This document shows, piece after piece, positions 28,663 to 37,609 of a stretch of DNA of 64,000 nt; position 1 is the first letter of the stretch; each line of letters begins with the position of its first letter. This stretch comes from JACCWP01 sp963785115 (GTDB lineage: Bacteria > Actinomycetota > Actinomycetes > Propionibacteriales > Nocardioidaceae). Under the pieces are notes generated by a model. It was not told where the DNA came from. It saw only the letters and a list, made by a program, of their open reading frames with translations, and ran no database searches. The DNA is taken from assembly GCA_963785115.1 (NCBI GenBank), contig CAWATY010000004.1, positions 1-64,000 on the forward strand, read 5' to 3'. The position numbers and the translations under genes were made by a program.

Positions 28663-30045
28663 ATGACAACGTTCACCACCGACCCGCCCGGTCCGCCGGC
28701 AGGCCCACCGACGAGTGGTCCGTTGGTGTCCTGCCTGATGGCGGTCGGCGACGCCCTGGACGAGGTGGCCGATGTGCGGTGCTGGTCGCTGTCCGACGGT
28801 GCGGTCGGTGACGCGGTCGACGTGGCGTTCGGGCTGCGGAACCGCCTCGACGAGCTGGTGCTGCGGTTGGTCGCCGAGGCTCAGACGCGCGACCTGCCCA
28901 AGCAGGCCGGGGCGACCTCCACGGCGGCGTGGCTGCGGCACCGTCAGCGGATGTCCCTGCGGGAGGCCGGCGCGCTGGCGCGGCTCGCGAGCGGGCTCAA
29001 CGGCGACTACGAGCAGACGAGGACCGCGATGGCTGCCGGTGCGGTCTCGACCGGGCAGGCGCAGGTGATCTGTGGCGCCGTCGACACGCTCGCCGAGAAC
29101 GTACCCGACCTGACCGCGGACGAACGCGCTGCGGCGGAACGACACCTGGTCGGGTTGGCCGAGGTGCACGGGCCGGACGAGCTGCGGCGCCTCGGTCGCC
29201 GCGTGTTCGAGGTCCTCTCCCCGCGTGATGCCGACAAGCTCGAGGGCGACCTGCTGGCCGACGAGGAGAAGCGCGCCAGACAGGCCTGCCGCTTCACCAT
29301 GCGACGGGTCGGTGACGGCACCACCCGCGGCTCCTTCCGGCTTCCCGACGCTCAGGCCGACATGCTCCGTACCGCCCTTGAGGCCATGACAGCACCGCGG
29401 CAATGGAGCCGTCCCGCGGCGAGCGGCGACACCCCGCGTGGTGATTCAGACCCGGAGGCCGTGGACGAGCCGGTGCCGCCGTACCCGACCCGGATGGGTC
29501 GCGCGTTCGCCGACCTGGTCGAGCACCTGCCCACCGATGCCCTGCCGCAGCACGGCGGGGTCAACGCGACGGTGGTGGCCACGATCGACCAGACCAAGCT
29601 CGCGGCGGCGCTGGGTGCGGCAACGCTGTCCACCGGCACCCGCATCTCTGCCGGTCAGGCCCGCCGTTGGGCCTGTTCCGCCGGCATTCTGCCCGCGGTG
29701 ATGGACGGTGCGTCCACCGTGCTCGACCTCGGCCGCACCTCCCGCCTGTTCAGCGTCAAGCAGCGGATCGCGCTCGGAATCGCCCAGGGTGGGTGCTGCT
29801 GGGCGGGTTGCGAGAGGCCACCTGGCTGGTGCGAGGCCCATCACGGCCGCTGCCCCTGGGAGGTGGGTGGGACCACCGACCTGGCCGACGGCATCCTGCT
29901 CTGCGCCTACCACCACCACCTGGCGCATGGCGGCGAGTGGACGGTCCGGTTCGGAGACGACCGCGTCCCCGAGGTCGTCCCACCCTTGCGGATCGACCCC
30001 CAGCAACGACCTCGGCGCCACACCCGCTTCAGACCCCGGGAGTGA
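28663..30045 (+). CDS. DUF222/HNH endonuclease, 13E12-type, intact
   Basis: The 460-aa product has an N-terminal helical DUF222 region (residues about 15-300, with HGPDELRRLGRRVFEVLSPR). The C-terminal HNH nuclease has GGCCWAGCERPPGWCEAHH, GILLCAYHHHLAHGGEW and four cysteines likely to bind zinc. ATG 28663 is preferred to the TTG two codons earlier because the promoter -10 sits directly upstream. It is closely related to the frameshifted copy at 2663, especially over RISAGQARRWACSAGILPA to the HNH core, so the pair is a recent duplication or is kept alike by gene conversion. The cellular role is unknown; the shared SOS-like box suggests DNA-damage induction. Confidence 0.9.
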   Translation: MTTFTTDPPGPPAGPPTSGPLVSCLMAVGDALDEVADVRCWSLSDGAVGDAVDVAFGLRNRLDELVLRLVAEAQTRDLPKQAGATSTAAWLRHRQRMSLREAGALARLASGLNGDYEQTRTAMAAGAVSTGQAQVICGAVDTLAENVPDLTADERAAAERHLVGLAEVHGPDELRRLGRRVFEVLSPRDADKLEGDLLADEEKRARQACRFTMRRVGDGTTRGSFRLPDAQADMLRTALEAMTAPRQWSRPAASGDTPRGDSDPEAVDEPVPPYPTRMGRAFADLVEHLPTDALPQHGGVNATVVATIDQTKLAAALGAATLSTGTRISAGQARRWACSAGILPAVMDGASTVLDLGRTSRLFSVKQRIALGIAQGGCCWAGCERPPGWCEAHHGRCPWEVGGTTDLADGILLCAYHHHLAHGGEWTVRFGDDRVPEVVPPLRIDPQQRPRRHTRFRPRE

Positions 30046-30058
30046 GGAAACCGGTGGC

Positions 30059-30790
30059 TCACGCGGCGGAGTTTGCCCGGTCGCCGGACGTGAACTTCGT
30101 CGAGAAGATGACCGCGAAGTATCTCGTCTTCTGCTGCGGCCTGGAGTCGTTGACGATGACCTGCGCCGAGCCGTTCTGGCCGGTGCGACGGGTCGCGACG
30201 ATCTGATCGACCGGTCCGGGCACCATGCGGATGAACTCGACCTTCGCGTTGACCGCCCTCCCGGCCGGCTTGGTGCTGAGGGTGAGCCGGTCGTCTCCGC
30301 TGGCGGTCTGGCTGGCGGTCAGGGTGGCTTGATCGGCCGTCTGCGAACAGCACCAGTCGCCATTGATGCGGAGGTTGGACACCTCGACCGTGCCTGCGTC
30401 GCATCCGAGTAGACGCCGAGACGGAAACGGCCTCGCCGTCGGAGTTGAACTCCGCCGGTCGCTCACGTTGCTCGGCGGCCGGTGTTGTTCGCGCACGGCG
30501 TGTCGTCGCTGTCGAACGAGCTGATGTAGCTGTCGTCGGGGAAGTAGCCGTACACCTCCGGCGAGAACGGCTGGCAGACCGCGCCGTCGAGCAGTCGGAT
30601 GGTGAGGTGACCGGGTCGCCCAGCTGGATCGAGTGGCCCAGGTCGGGAGTGCTGACGTCGCCGCCCGGGCCCAGCCGCACGGTGTCGAAGTCGACGATCT
30701 GGGCGCCGTCCTCCACCTCGAACGCCTCGTTCGGCGCATGTCCTGCGGCGCGCCGCCCCGATGTGGGGCAGCGGCTGCCGAAGGGGTGGG
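30059..30790 (-). pseudogene. Decayed secreted-protein gene
   Basis: Meaningful protein is readable only in pieces and in different frames on this strand. APNEAFEVEDGAQIVDFDTV and DVSTPDLGHSIQLGDPV come first, then LTIRLLDGAVCQPFSPEVYG and DDSYISSFDSDDTPC after a shift. RFRLGVYSDATQ follows, and finally VEVSNLRINGDWCCSQ through QQKTRYFAVIFSTKF to the stop at 30059. The pieces suggest an extracellular beta-rich protein with a Pro/Thr linker near its start, so the region 30046-30860 contains no intact gene. The position immediately beyond a DUF222 gene mirrors the decayed genes beside the other DUF222 copy. Confidence 0.5.
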
Positions 30791-30860
30791 CGGTGGAGTG
30801 GTGGCCGAGGGTGCGTGGGCGTTTTCGCCCGAAGCGGCTCTAGCGTCTAGCGTCGCACCC

Positions 30861-31679
30861 GTGGCGCGGATCCGGGTGGGCATCTCCGGGTGGCGGTATC
30901 CGCCGTGGCGCGGGGTGTTCTACCCGAAGGGGCTGGCCCAGCGCCGCGAGCTCGAGTACGCCGCGGAGCGAATGACGTCGATCGAGATCAACGGGTCGTT
31001 CTACTCGCTGCAGCGGCCGAGCAGCTACCGGCAGTGGGCGGAGCAGGTGCCCGACGACTTCGTGTTCGCCGTCAAGGGCGGCCGCTTCATCACCCACATG
31101 AAGAAGCTCGCGGGCGTCGAGGGCGCACTGGCCAACTTCTACGCGTCCGGCGTGCTCGCCCTTGGGGCCAAGACCGGGCCGTTCCTGTGGCAGCTGCCGC
31201 CGACGCTCGGCTTCGACGCCGACCGGCTGCGCGCGTTCTTCGCGCTGCTGCCGCGCACGACGAAGGAGGCGGCCGACCTGGCCGCGCAGCACGACGAGAA
31301 GCTCGCCGACGACCGCGCGCTGACGACCACCGACGTCGACCTGCCGCTGCGGCACGCGCTCGAGGTACGCCACGACACGTTCAAGGCACCGGAGCTGCTC
31401 GAGCTGCTGCGCGAGCAGGACATCGCGTTGGTCGTCGCCGACACCGCGGGCAAGTGGCCACTGATGTACGACGTGACGTCGGACTTCGTCTACGTGCGGC
31501 TGCACGGCGCCGAGGAGCTGTACGCCAGCGGCTACACCGACGAGGCGCTCGACGACTGGGCCGCCAGGCTCGCCCAGTGGCGCGACGACGGCCTGGACGG
31601 CTACGTCTACTTCGACAACGACATCAAGGTGCACGCGCCGTTCGACGCCCAACACCTGCGCGAGCGGCTCGACCGTTGA
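30861..31679 (+). CDS. DUF72 family protein
   Basis: The 272-aa TIM-barrel protein begins at GTG 30861 as ARIRVGISGWRYPPWRGVFY. It contains the family signatures EINGSFYSLQRPSSYRQWAE, FVFAVKGGRFITHMKKL, LWQLPPTLGFD, LEVRHDTF and YVYFDNDIKVHAPFDA. The biochemical function of DUF72 is not established. Duplicated TAGCGT sequences at 30841-30853 end seven bases before GTG, consistent with a leaderless transcript. The gene converges on the amine oxidase gene with 1 base between stops. Confidence 0.9.
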   Translation: MARIRVGISGWRYPPWRGVFYPKGLAQRRELEYAAERMTSIEINGSFYSLQRPSSYRQWAEQVPDDFVFAVKGGRFITHMKKLAGVEGALANFYASGVLALGAKTGPFLWQLPPTLGFDADRLRAFFALLPRTTKEAADLAAQHDEKLADDRALTTTDVDLPLRHALEVRHDTFKAPELLELLREQDIALVVADTAGKWPLMYDVTSDFVYVRLHGAEELYASGYTDEALDDWAARLAQWRDDGLDGYVYFDNDIKVHAPFDAQHLRERLDR

Positions 31680-31680
31680 C

Positions 31681-32991
31681 TCAGCCGAGCACCGCAGCGG
31701 CAGCAGCCCGTCCGGTCCTGACCGCGCCCTCCATGAAGCCGCCGACCCACTGGTCGGAGCCGCAGATGTAGAACGGCGGGGCATGCGTGCCGTGCAGCGG
31801 TCCCACGGCGACCACGTCCCCGGGACGCCAGTTGGTCATGTAGCCCTGCGTCCACGGGTCGGTGCCCCACAGCCTGGCCCAGGTGCCGACGGGCGACAGC
31901 GCGCGATCGCCGAAGAGCCCGGCGATCTGGGCCAGTGCCTCCGCGTCACGGGTGACGGGGTCGCTGGCGGCGAACGCGGCGTAGCGCTCCGGGGGGATGA
32001 GCGCGGACAGCATCGCCGGCCCCTGCACCCACGTCGAGCCCAGCACGCCCTCGCTCTCCGCCAGCCCGTTCTGACCGGTCTCCCGCCAGAACGGCTCGGC
32101 GTACGCCGCGACGAACTTGCCCGCCCACGCGTGCCGCTGGCGACGCAGCGACGCCAGCCGCCGCTCGTCGACACCGTCGATGCGCAAGTCGCGGACGGGT
32201 CCGACCGGAAGCGCGCACACCACCACCGTGGCGTGGAAGTCCTCGCCGCTGGCAGCGGTGACGGTGACACCCGAGCCATCGACCCGCAGCGCTGCCGCCG
32301 GCATGGACAGCCGGACCCGCTCGCCGAGCTCGGCGGCCATCCGCAGGGCGACCGTCGCCGATCCCTCGGCGACCCGCAGGTTCTCCCACACCGCCACGTC
32401 GTACGAGCCTGTCACGCCGGCAACGGCGTTCTGCCTGGCGTGGGCGAACATGCTGGTCCGCTCGATCGAGCCGTCCGACATCGACAGCTGGCCCATCTCC
32501 TTGAGCCGCACCACGTTCGGCGTCGCGCCCGCATCGCGCAGCCAGTCGCCGACGCTCAGCCGGTCGAGTCGCTCGAGGTCCGGATGGTTGAAGGCGTGCT
32601 CGAGGTCGATGGACGCCACGATCCGGTCGAAGTCGCGCTCCACCCGTTCGTACGCGGCGATGTCGGCGGCGTCGAACCAGCCCGGCCACTCACCGAGGTC
32701 GACCCGGTCGGGTCGCTGCCGGGTGATCACGCCCGGCTCCTCGATGTAGGACGGGATCATGGTCAGCCCGAGCTCCGCCGCCAGGCCGAGGTAGGCGGTG
32801 TGGATGTCGCCCACGACCTCGCCGCCGAGCTGCACCAGCCGCCCGTCGTCGAGTGCCACCTGCTCGACCCGGCCCCCTGCCCGGTCCCTCGCCTCGAGCA
32901 CCACCACATCGGTGCCGGCGGCTGCCAGGTCCCGGGCCGCGGACAGGCCGGCGAGTCCGGCGCCCAGGACCACCACGTCGTGCCGGCTCAT
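31681..32991 (-). CDS. Flavin-containing monoamine oxidase family protein
   Basis: The 436-aa product opens with a dinucleotide-binding motif VVVLGAGLAGLSAARDLAAAG and EARDRAGGRVEQV. GGEVVGDIHTAYLGLAAELG follows, and it closes with an FAD-contacting block YICGSDQWVGGFMEGAVRTG. It is likely to oxidise an amine to an imine/aldehyde with FAD and oxygen. It is the last gene of the tetR-pot operon and overlaps the ATPase gene by four bases. Together with the polyamine-type importer this indicates uptake and oxidation of an amine; the compound is not known. Confidence 0.88.
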   Translation of the reverse strand: MSRHDVVVLGAGLAGLSAARDLAAAGTDVVVLEARDRAGGRVEQVALDDGRLVQLGGEVVGDIHTAYLGLAAELGLTMIPSYIEEPGVITRQRPDRVDLGEWPGWFDAADIAAYERVERDFDRIVASIDLEHAFNHPDLERLDRLSVGDWLRDAGATPNVVRLKEMGQLSMSDGSIERTSMFAHARQNAVAGVTGSYDVAVWENLRVAEGSATVALRMAAELGERVRLSMPAAALRVDGSGVTVTAASGEDFHATVVVCALPVGPVRDLRIDGVDERRLASLRRQRHAWAGKFVAAYAEPFWRETGQNGLAESEGVLGSTWVQGPAMLSALIPPERYAAFAASDPVTRDAEALAQIAGLFGDRALSPVGTWARLWGTDPWTQGYMTNWRPGDVVAVGPLHGTHAPPFYICGSDQWVGGFMEGAVRTGRAAAAAVLG

Positions 32992-34055
32992 CGCAGCACC
33001 ACCGCATGCTCGGGATGCCAGCCGAGCTCGACCGGGTCGCCGTCGTCCCAACGGTCCTCGCGCCGCATCCGGGGCAGATTCTGCTCGAGGACGGTCAGCT
33101 GCACCCCCGGGGCGAGGTCGACGAGGTACTGCGTGGTGGATCCGTGGTAGACGGTGGCGGCCACCGTGCCCGACACCCGCACCATGCCGGGGTCGAGGTC
33201 ACTCATCCAGATCTTCTCGGGGCGCACCGACAGGCACACCGGGCCGTCGTGACCGGCCAGGTCGTGGCCCGGTGCCGGCACCAGGACGCCGCGGGCAACC
33301 TCGACCGCACCGTCGCGGCACGGCCCACGCATCAGGTTGCTGGTGCCGATGAAACCGGCGGTGAACTCGGACGCCGGGCGCTCGTACACGTCCTCGGGGC
33401 TGCCGCACTGCTCCACGACGCCGCCGTTCATCACCGCGACCCGGTCGCTCATGCTCAGCGCCTCGTCCTGGTCGTGGGTGACGAAGACGAACGTGATGCC
33501 GACCTCGCGCTGGATGGCCTTCAGCTCGGTCTGCATGCGGTGCCGCAACAGGGCGTCGAGCGCGGCCAGTGGCTCGTCCAGAAGCAGCACCTTGGGCCGG
33601 TTGACGAGGGCCCGGGCCAGGGCGACGCGCTGTTTCTGCCCCCCGGACAGCTCGCGTGCACGGGCGTGGTCGCGGGTCTCGAGCTGGACGAGCTCGAGCG
33701 CCTCGCCGACCCGCCTGCGGATCTCTGCCTTGCCGATCCCGGCGCGGCGCAACCCGAAGGCCACGTTGCCGAAGACGTCGAGGTGCTCGAACAGGGCATA
33801 GCTCTGGAAGACGGTGTTGACGTCGCGGCGGTGCGGAGGCACCCCGGTGATGTCCTCACCGTGCAAAAGGATCGAGCCGTCGGTCGGGTCGCTGAACCCC
33901 GCGATCATCCGCAGCGTCGTGGTCTTGCCGCACCCCGACGGGCCGAGCAGCGAGAAGAACTCGCCCGCGGCGATCTCGAGGTCGAGGTGGTCCACGACGG
34001 CGGAGCCACCGAAGACCTTGGTGAGCCCGACCAGGCTGATCGCTGAGCTGCTCAT
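32988..34055 (-). CDS. potA: ABC transporter ATP-binding protein, PotA type
   Basis: The 355-aa ATPase has Walker A in LLGPSGCGKTTTLRMIAGF, a Q-loop in VFQSYALFEHLDVFGNVAF, signature ARELSGGQKQRVALARALVN, Walker B KVLLLDEPLAALD and the switch His in FVFVTHDQDEALSM. A C-terminal TOBE-like domain (VRPEKIWMSD, GSTTQYLVDL) is present. It drives the Pot-type importer encoded by the next three genes upstream. ATGA overlaps tie it to both neighbours. Confidence 0.93.
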   Translation of the reverse strand: MSSSAISLVGLTKVFGGSAVVDHLDLEIAAGEFFSLLGPSGCGKTTTLRMIAGFSDPTDGSILLHGEDITGVPPHRRDVNTVFQSYALFEHLDVFGNVAFGLRRAGIGKAEIRRRVGEALELVQLETRDHARARELSGGQKQRVALARALVNRPKVLLLDEPLAALDALLRHRMQTELKAIQREVGITFVFVTHDQDEALSMSDRVAVMNGGVVEQCGSPEDVYERPASEFTAGFIGTSNLMRGPCRDGAVEVARGVLVPAPGHDLAGHDGPVCLSVRPEKIWMSDLDPGMVRVSGTVAATVYHGSTTQYLVDLAPGVQLTVLEQNLPRMRREDRWDDGDPVELGWHPEHAVVLR

Positions 34056-34882
34056 CGCGGCTCACCTCCGGTGAGGGTGTCGAGGCTGGACTCGCGCCGG
34101 CCGAAGAGTCGTGGGACCAACAAGGACGCGACGATGAGCAGCCCCGACACCGCAAGCATCACGGTGCCCACGGCGTTGATCGCGGGGGAGACCCCGAACC
34201 GGATGGACGAGTAGATCCGCACCGGCAGCGGCTGCGGGTCGACTCCGCTGGTGAAGAACGCGAGCACGAAGTCGTCGAAGACCAGCGCGAAGACCAGCAG
34301 GCCGGACGCCACCAGCGCGGGCGAGATCGTCGGCAGCGTGACCAGTCGCAGCGCCTGCCAGGGCGTGCAACCGAGGTCGCGGCCGGCCTCCTCGACCTCG
34401 TCGGACATGGACGCCAGCCGGCCACGCACGATCACCGTCACGTACGCGATCGAGAACGTGATCTCGGCGATGATCACGGTGCTGAGCGACAGCGAGATGC
34501 TGAAGCCGGTGAACAGCAGCAGCGCTGCCACCCCGGTGACGACGTCGGGGGTGACCAGGGGCAGCAGCGCGATGGTCCCGGCGATGCGGCCACCGCGGGT
34601 GCGTACCTTCTCGAGCGCCAGCGCGAGCATGGTGCCGAGCACGAGCGAGCCGATGGCCGAGACGGTGGCGATGAACAGGCTGGCGCGCAGCGACTCGAGC
34701 AGGGCCTCGTCGGTGAAGAAGTCGCCGTACCACTGCAGGCTGAAGCCGCCGAAGCTGGACAGCGAGCGCTCGCTGTTGAGGCTGAAGAGCATCACGACCG
34801 CGATCGGCAGGTACAGCAGCACGAAGAACAGCACCGTCACCGCGACCGCGAACCGCGGCTTGCGCTCGACCCGGCCGGCCAT
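34052..34882 (-). CDS. potC: ABC transporter permease, PotC type
   Basis: The 276-aa inner-membrane permease has six membrane segments (the first is FAVAVTVLFFVLLYLPIAVVML). The EAA coupling motif is seen as EEAGRDLGCTPWQALRLVTLP. SFGGFSLQWYGDFFTDEALL is typical of PotC. It shares one base with the PotB-like gene (TGATG) and four with the ATPase gene. Confidence 0.92.
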   Translation of the reverse strand: MAGRVERKPRFAVAVTVLFFVLLYLPIAVVMLFSLNSERSLSSFGGFSLQWYGDFFTDEALLESLRASLFIATVSAIGSLVLGTMLALALEKVRTRGGRIAGTIALLPLVTPDVVTGVAALLLFTGFSISLSLSTVIIAEITFSIAYVTVIVRGRLASMSDEVEEAGRDLGCTPWQALRLVTLPTISPALVASGLLVFALVFDDFVLAFFTSGVDPQPLPVRIYSSIRFGVSPAINAVGTVMLAVSGLLIVASLLVPRLFGRRESSLDTLTGGEPR

Positions 34883-35745
34883 CAGGTCTCACGGACCCGG
34901 GTCGTGGTGGCCCGCAGGTAACCGACCATCAGCACGGTCAGCGCGATCATCAGACCGACCGTCAGGGCCGATCCCAGCGGCCAGTTCTGCCCCTCGAAGA
35001 ACTGCTGCTGCACGAGGTTGCCGATCATGTACGTGTTCGGACCGCCGAGCAGCTGGGCGCTGACGAAGTCGCCGAGCGCCGGGAGGAACACCAGCAGCAT
35101 CCCGCCGTACAGGCCGGGGCGAGTCGCGGGCAGCGTCACGTGCCAGAACGTCGCGATCGGTCCGTGGTAGAGGTCCTTGCCGGCCTCGATCAGGGACAGG
35201 TCCATCCGCTCCAGCGCGGCATAGATCGGCAGGATCATGAACACCACGAAGCCGTACACCAGCCCGCACACGACCGCGCCGGAGGTGTTGAGGAACTGCA
35301 CGCCGTCACTGACGCTGAGCCTGCGAAGGACCCCGTTGACTACGCCCTCGTCACTCAGCAGCGTCGACCACGCGTACATGCGCACCAGGTAGCTGGCGAA
35401 GAACGGCACCACGACGGCGGCCATCAGCACGCCCTTGAACCGGCCACCGTGCAAGGCGATCGTGTACGCGACCGGGTAGGCGATGATCACGCAGAGCGCC
35501 ACCGTCGCCAGGGCGTAGGCCAGCGAGCGGACGAAGACCTCGAGGTAGGTCTCGTTCCACAGTGCGCGGTAGTTGACCAGCGTGTTGCTGAAGCGCGGCA
35601 GGCCGTCAGGGGCGGTGATGCCGAACGACAGCAGAGCGATGATCATCATCCCGGAGGCGAAGAACGCCAGCATCCAGCCCGCCGGGGGGAGCAGCAGCCA
35701 CGTCCACAAGTGAGTACGACCCGCGCTCGGTCTCGTCTCCGCCAC
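34882..35745 (-). CDS. potB: ABC transporter permease, PotB type
   Basis: The 287-aa permease starts at GTG 35745, sharing one base with the stop of the binding-protein gene. Hydrophobic segments are LWTWLLLPPAGWMLAFFASG, VRSLAYALATVALCVIIAYP, VLMAAVVVPFFASYLVRM and others. The EAA loop is EAGKDLYHGPIATFWHVTLP, followed by LPALGDFVSAQLLGGPNTYM, a PotB/PotC-like signature. It pairs with the PotC-type permease. Confidence 0.92.
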   Translation of the reverse strand: MAETRPSAGRTHLWTWLLLPPAGWMLAFFASGMMIIALLSFGITAPDGLPRFSNTLVNYRALWNETYLEVFVRSLAYALATVALCVIIAYPVAYTIALHGGRFKGVLMAAVVVPFFASYLVRMYAWSTLLSDEGVVNGVLRRLSVSDGVQFLNTSGAVVCGLVYGFVVFMILPIYAALERMDLSLIEAGKDLYHGPIATFWHVTLPATRPGLYGGMLLVFLPALGDFVSAQLLGGPNTYMIGNLVQQQFFEGQNWPLGSALTVGLMIALTVLMVGYLRATTTRVRET

Positions 35746-36866
35746 TAGCCGGCCTTGACCTCGGTCCACATGGCGCTGCGGGCCTGGACGTCGGCCGGTG
35801 GCAGCAGCTCGAAGACCGTCGGGTTCTCCAGGTCGGCCACGTCGACGTTGCAGGCCGGCACCTCCTTGGCGAGGGCCTCGAACGCGTCGGCACCGTCGCG
35901 GACCGGGAACGGGTAGCCGAGGTAGTTGACGTTCTTGACGACGTTGTCGGGACGCAGCAGGTAGTCGATGAACACCATCGCCGTGCCCGGGTGCTCGGCG
36001 TCGGCAGGAATGGCGTAGGCGTCGGAGTTGATCGGCGCGCCCTCGCTCGGCGACTCGAAGGCGAAGTTGTCCTTGTCGTCGGCGCGGTACAGGTAGAAGA
36101 ACAGGAAGTCGCCGCTCCACATGTGGTGCACCCACGCGTCGCCGGTCTCCATGTTCTTGATGTCGTCGGCGGAGTAGGCGCGCAGGTAGGGCTTCTGGGA
36201 GAGCAGCAGGTCCTTGATCTCGGACAGGTCGTCGGGGTCGGCGGTGTTGGGGTCGAGGTCGAGCCGTAGCGCGGCCATCGCGATCGCCTCGTCCTGGTTG
36301 TCCAGCGTGAAGATGTGGCCCTTCGCCTGCTCGTTCCATAGGTCCGCCCACGACCCGGTCATCGTGTCGACCAGGTCGGTGCGCCAGCCGATGCCGGTCT
36401 TGTAGACGGTGAAGGGGATCGAGACCTCCGAGCCCGGGTCGTACCAGGGGTCCTCGAAGTAGCCGCCGTAGCCGAAGACCTGGTCGGCGTTGCGCAGCTC
36501 GTCGTGCTCGATCCGGCGCAGCTTGCCCTGCTCGCGCAACATCTGGACCCACTTGGCGCCGGGGAAGATGACGTCGTAGTGGTTGCCCGCGTTGAGCTTG
36601 GCGACCATGCCCTCCATCGAGTCGAAGTTCGACTGGATGATCCGCACCCCGTACTCCTGCTCGAAGCCCTCCATCACCTCCGGGGCCAGGTAGTCGGCCC
36701 AGTTGAAGTAGACGAGGTCGCCGTCGATCTCGGCCTTGACCCCCGGCGGGATCGCGGGCGCGGGCTGCTCGGCGTCGCGCAGGTAGGCGCAGCCCGGCAG
36801 CAGCGCGGCCGCACCGAGGCCGGCCCCCCAGCCGAGCAGGTCGCGCCGGGTGGGACGGGGGGTCAC
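35745..36866 (-). CDS. potD: ABC transporter substrate-binding lipoprotein, PotD type
   Basis: The 373-aa protein starts at GTG 36866, overlapping the tetR stop by four bases. It carries a twin-Arg signal and lipobox in TRRDLLGWGAGLGAAALLPG followed by Cys. The mature part begins with the PotD-like VYFNWADYLAPEVMEGFEQE and continues FDSMEGMVAKLNAGNHYDVI and GYPFPVRDGADAFEALAKEV. It should be a Tat-exported, membrane-anchored receptor for a polyamine or similar cation. The acidic residues that grip polyamines cannot be mapped with certainty, so the ligand stays open. Confidence 0.9.
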   Translation of the reverse strand: MTPRPTRRDLLGWGAGLGAAALLPGCAYLRDAEQPAPAIPPGVKAEIDGDLVYFNWADYLAPEVMEGFEQEYGVRIIQSNFDSMEGMVAKLNAGNHYDVIFPGAKWVQMLREQGKLRRIEHDELRNADQVFGYGGYFEDPWYDPGSEVSIPFTVYKTGIGWRTDLVDTMTGSWADLWNEQAKGHIFTLDNQDEAIAMAALRLDLDPNTADPDDLSEIKDLLLSQKPYLRAYSADDIKNMETGDAWVHHMWSGDFLFFYLYRADDKDNFAFESPSEGAPINSDAYAIPADAEHPGTAMVFIDYLLRPDNVVKNVNYLGYPFPVRDGADAFEALAKEVPACNVDVADLENPTVFELLPPADVQARSAMWTEVKAG

Positions 36867-37549
36867 GACGCGCCACCTCCGGCGACGCCCGGCAGCGGGA
36901 GCGGGGCTCCGTGTCCGACCAGAACACCGACGCTCTCGGCGACGATCCGGCGCGCGTCGGCCAGCCGGAGGTCGGGCACGCTGGACAGCACCCGGGCGCC
37001 GAGCCCGTCGCAGAGCGCGACCGCCGCCTCCGCCACGCTGCGCACGTCGGCGTACGGCGTGAAGTCGCCGGACTCGATGCCGTCGCTGACGATCGCCGCC
37101 ACGGTCGTGTACAGCCGGTCGTACAACGCCACCCCCACCTCGGCCAGCCCGGGCTGACGGATGCAGAGCAGCGCGAGCTCCTGCCACAACAGCCACTCGC
37201 GGGCCAGGGCCTCGTCGCTGGGCAGGCACCGGTCGAGGTACGCGGCCAGCCGCTCCGGTGCGGTGTGGCCCGCCTCGCGGAGCGCCTGCTGGTCGAGCAC
37301 CGTGGACAGGTCGGTCGAGTAGGCGAGGACCTCGGCGAACAGCCGCTCCTTGGTGGCGAAGTGGTAGTGCACCAGCCCGGTCGAGACGCCGGCGGTGCGG
37401 GCGATCGTGGCCATCCGCACCTTGGCCAGCCCGTCGTCGGCGATGCGGTCCGCGGCGGCGGCGAGGATCCGTCGGCGGGCAGCGGTGGCAGGGTCGGTGG
37501 CAGGGGCGGCGGCCGGGTCGTTGACAGCGTGGGCGACCCGTTCGCTCAC
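36863..37549 (-). CDS. TetR-family transcriptional regulator
   Basis: The 228-aa protein has a helix-turn-helix at residues about 22-68 (RRRILAAAADRIADDGLAKV, IARTAGVSTGLVHYHFATKE) and a TetR_C-type ligand domain with LREWLLWQELALLCI-like helices. GTG 37549 follows GGAGG by about 10 bases. It is the first gene of the transporter/amine-oxidase operon. A palindrome at 37570-37587 between it and the divergent CoA-ligase gene is its probable operator, implying coordinated autoregulation of both arms. Confidence 0.9.
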   Translation of the reverse strand: MSERVAHAVNDPAAAPATDPATAARRRILAAAADRIADDGLAKVRMATIARTAGVSTGLVHYHFATKERLFAEVLAYSTDLSTVLDQQALREAGHTAPERLAAYLDRCLPSDEALAREWLLWQELALLCIRQPGLAEVGVALYDRLYTTVAAIVSDGIESGDFTPYADVRSVAEAAVALCDGLGARVLSSVPDLRLADARRIVAESVGVLVGHGAPLPLPGVAGGGAS

Positions 37550-37569
37550 GCCGTCCAGGCCTCCTCCAG

Positions 37570-37587
37570 TGACTGACCACTCAGTCA
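37570..37587. promoter_or_regulatory. TetR-type operator palindrome
   Basis: TGACTGA-CCAC-TCAGTCA has perfect seven-base arms. It lies 20 bases upstream of the tetR start and 22 bases before the start of the divergent gene at 37610, just upstream of a -10-like TAGGGT (37597-37602). Confidence 0.7.
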
Positions 37588-37609
37588 GTCGGATGCTAGG
37601 GTCGCCCCC

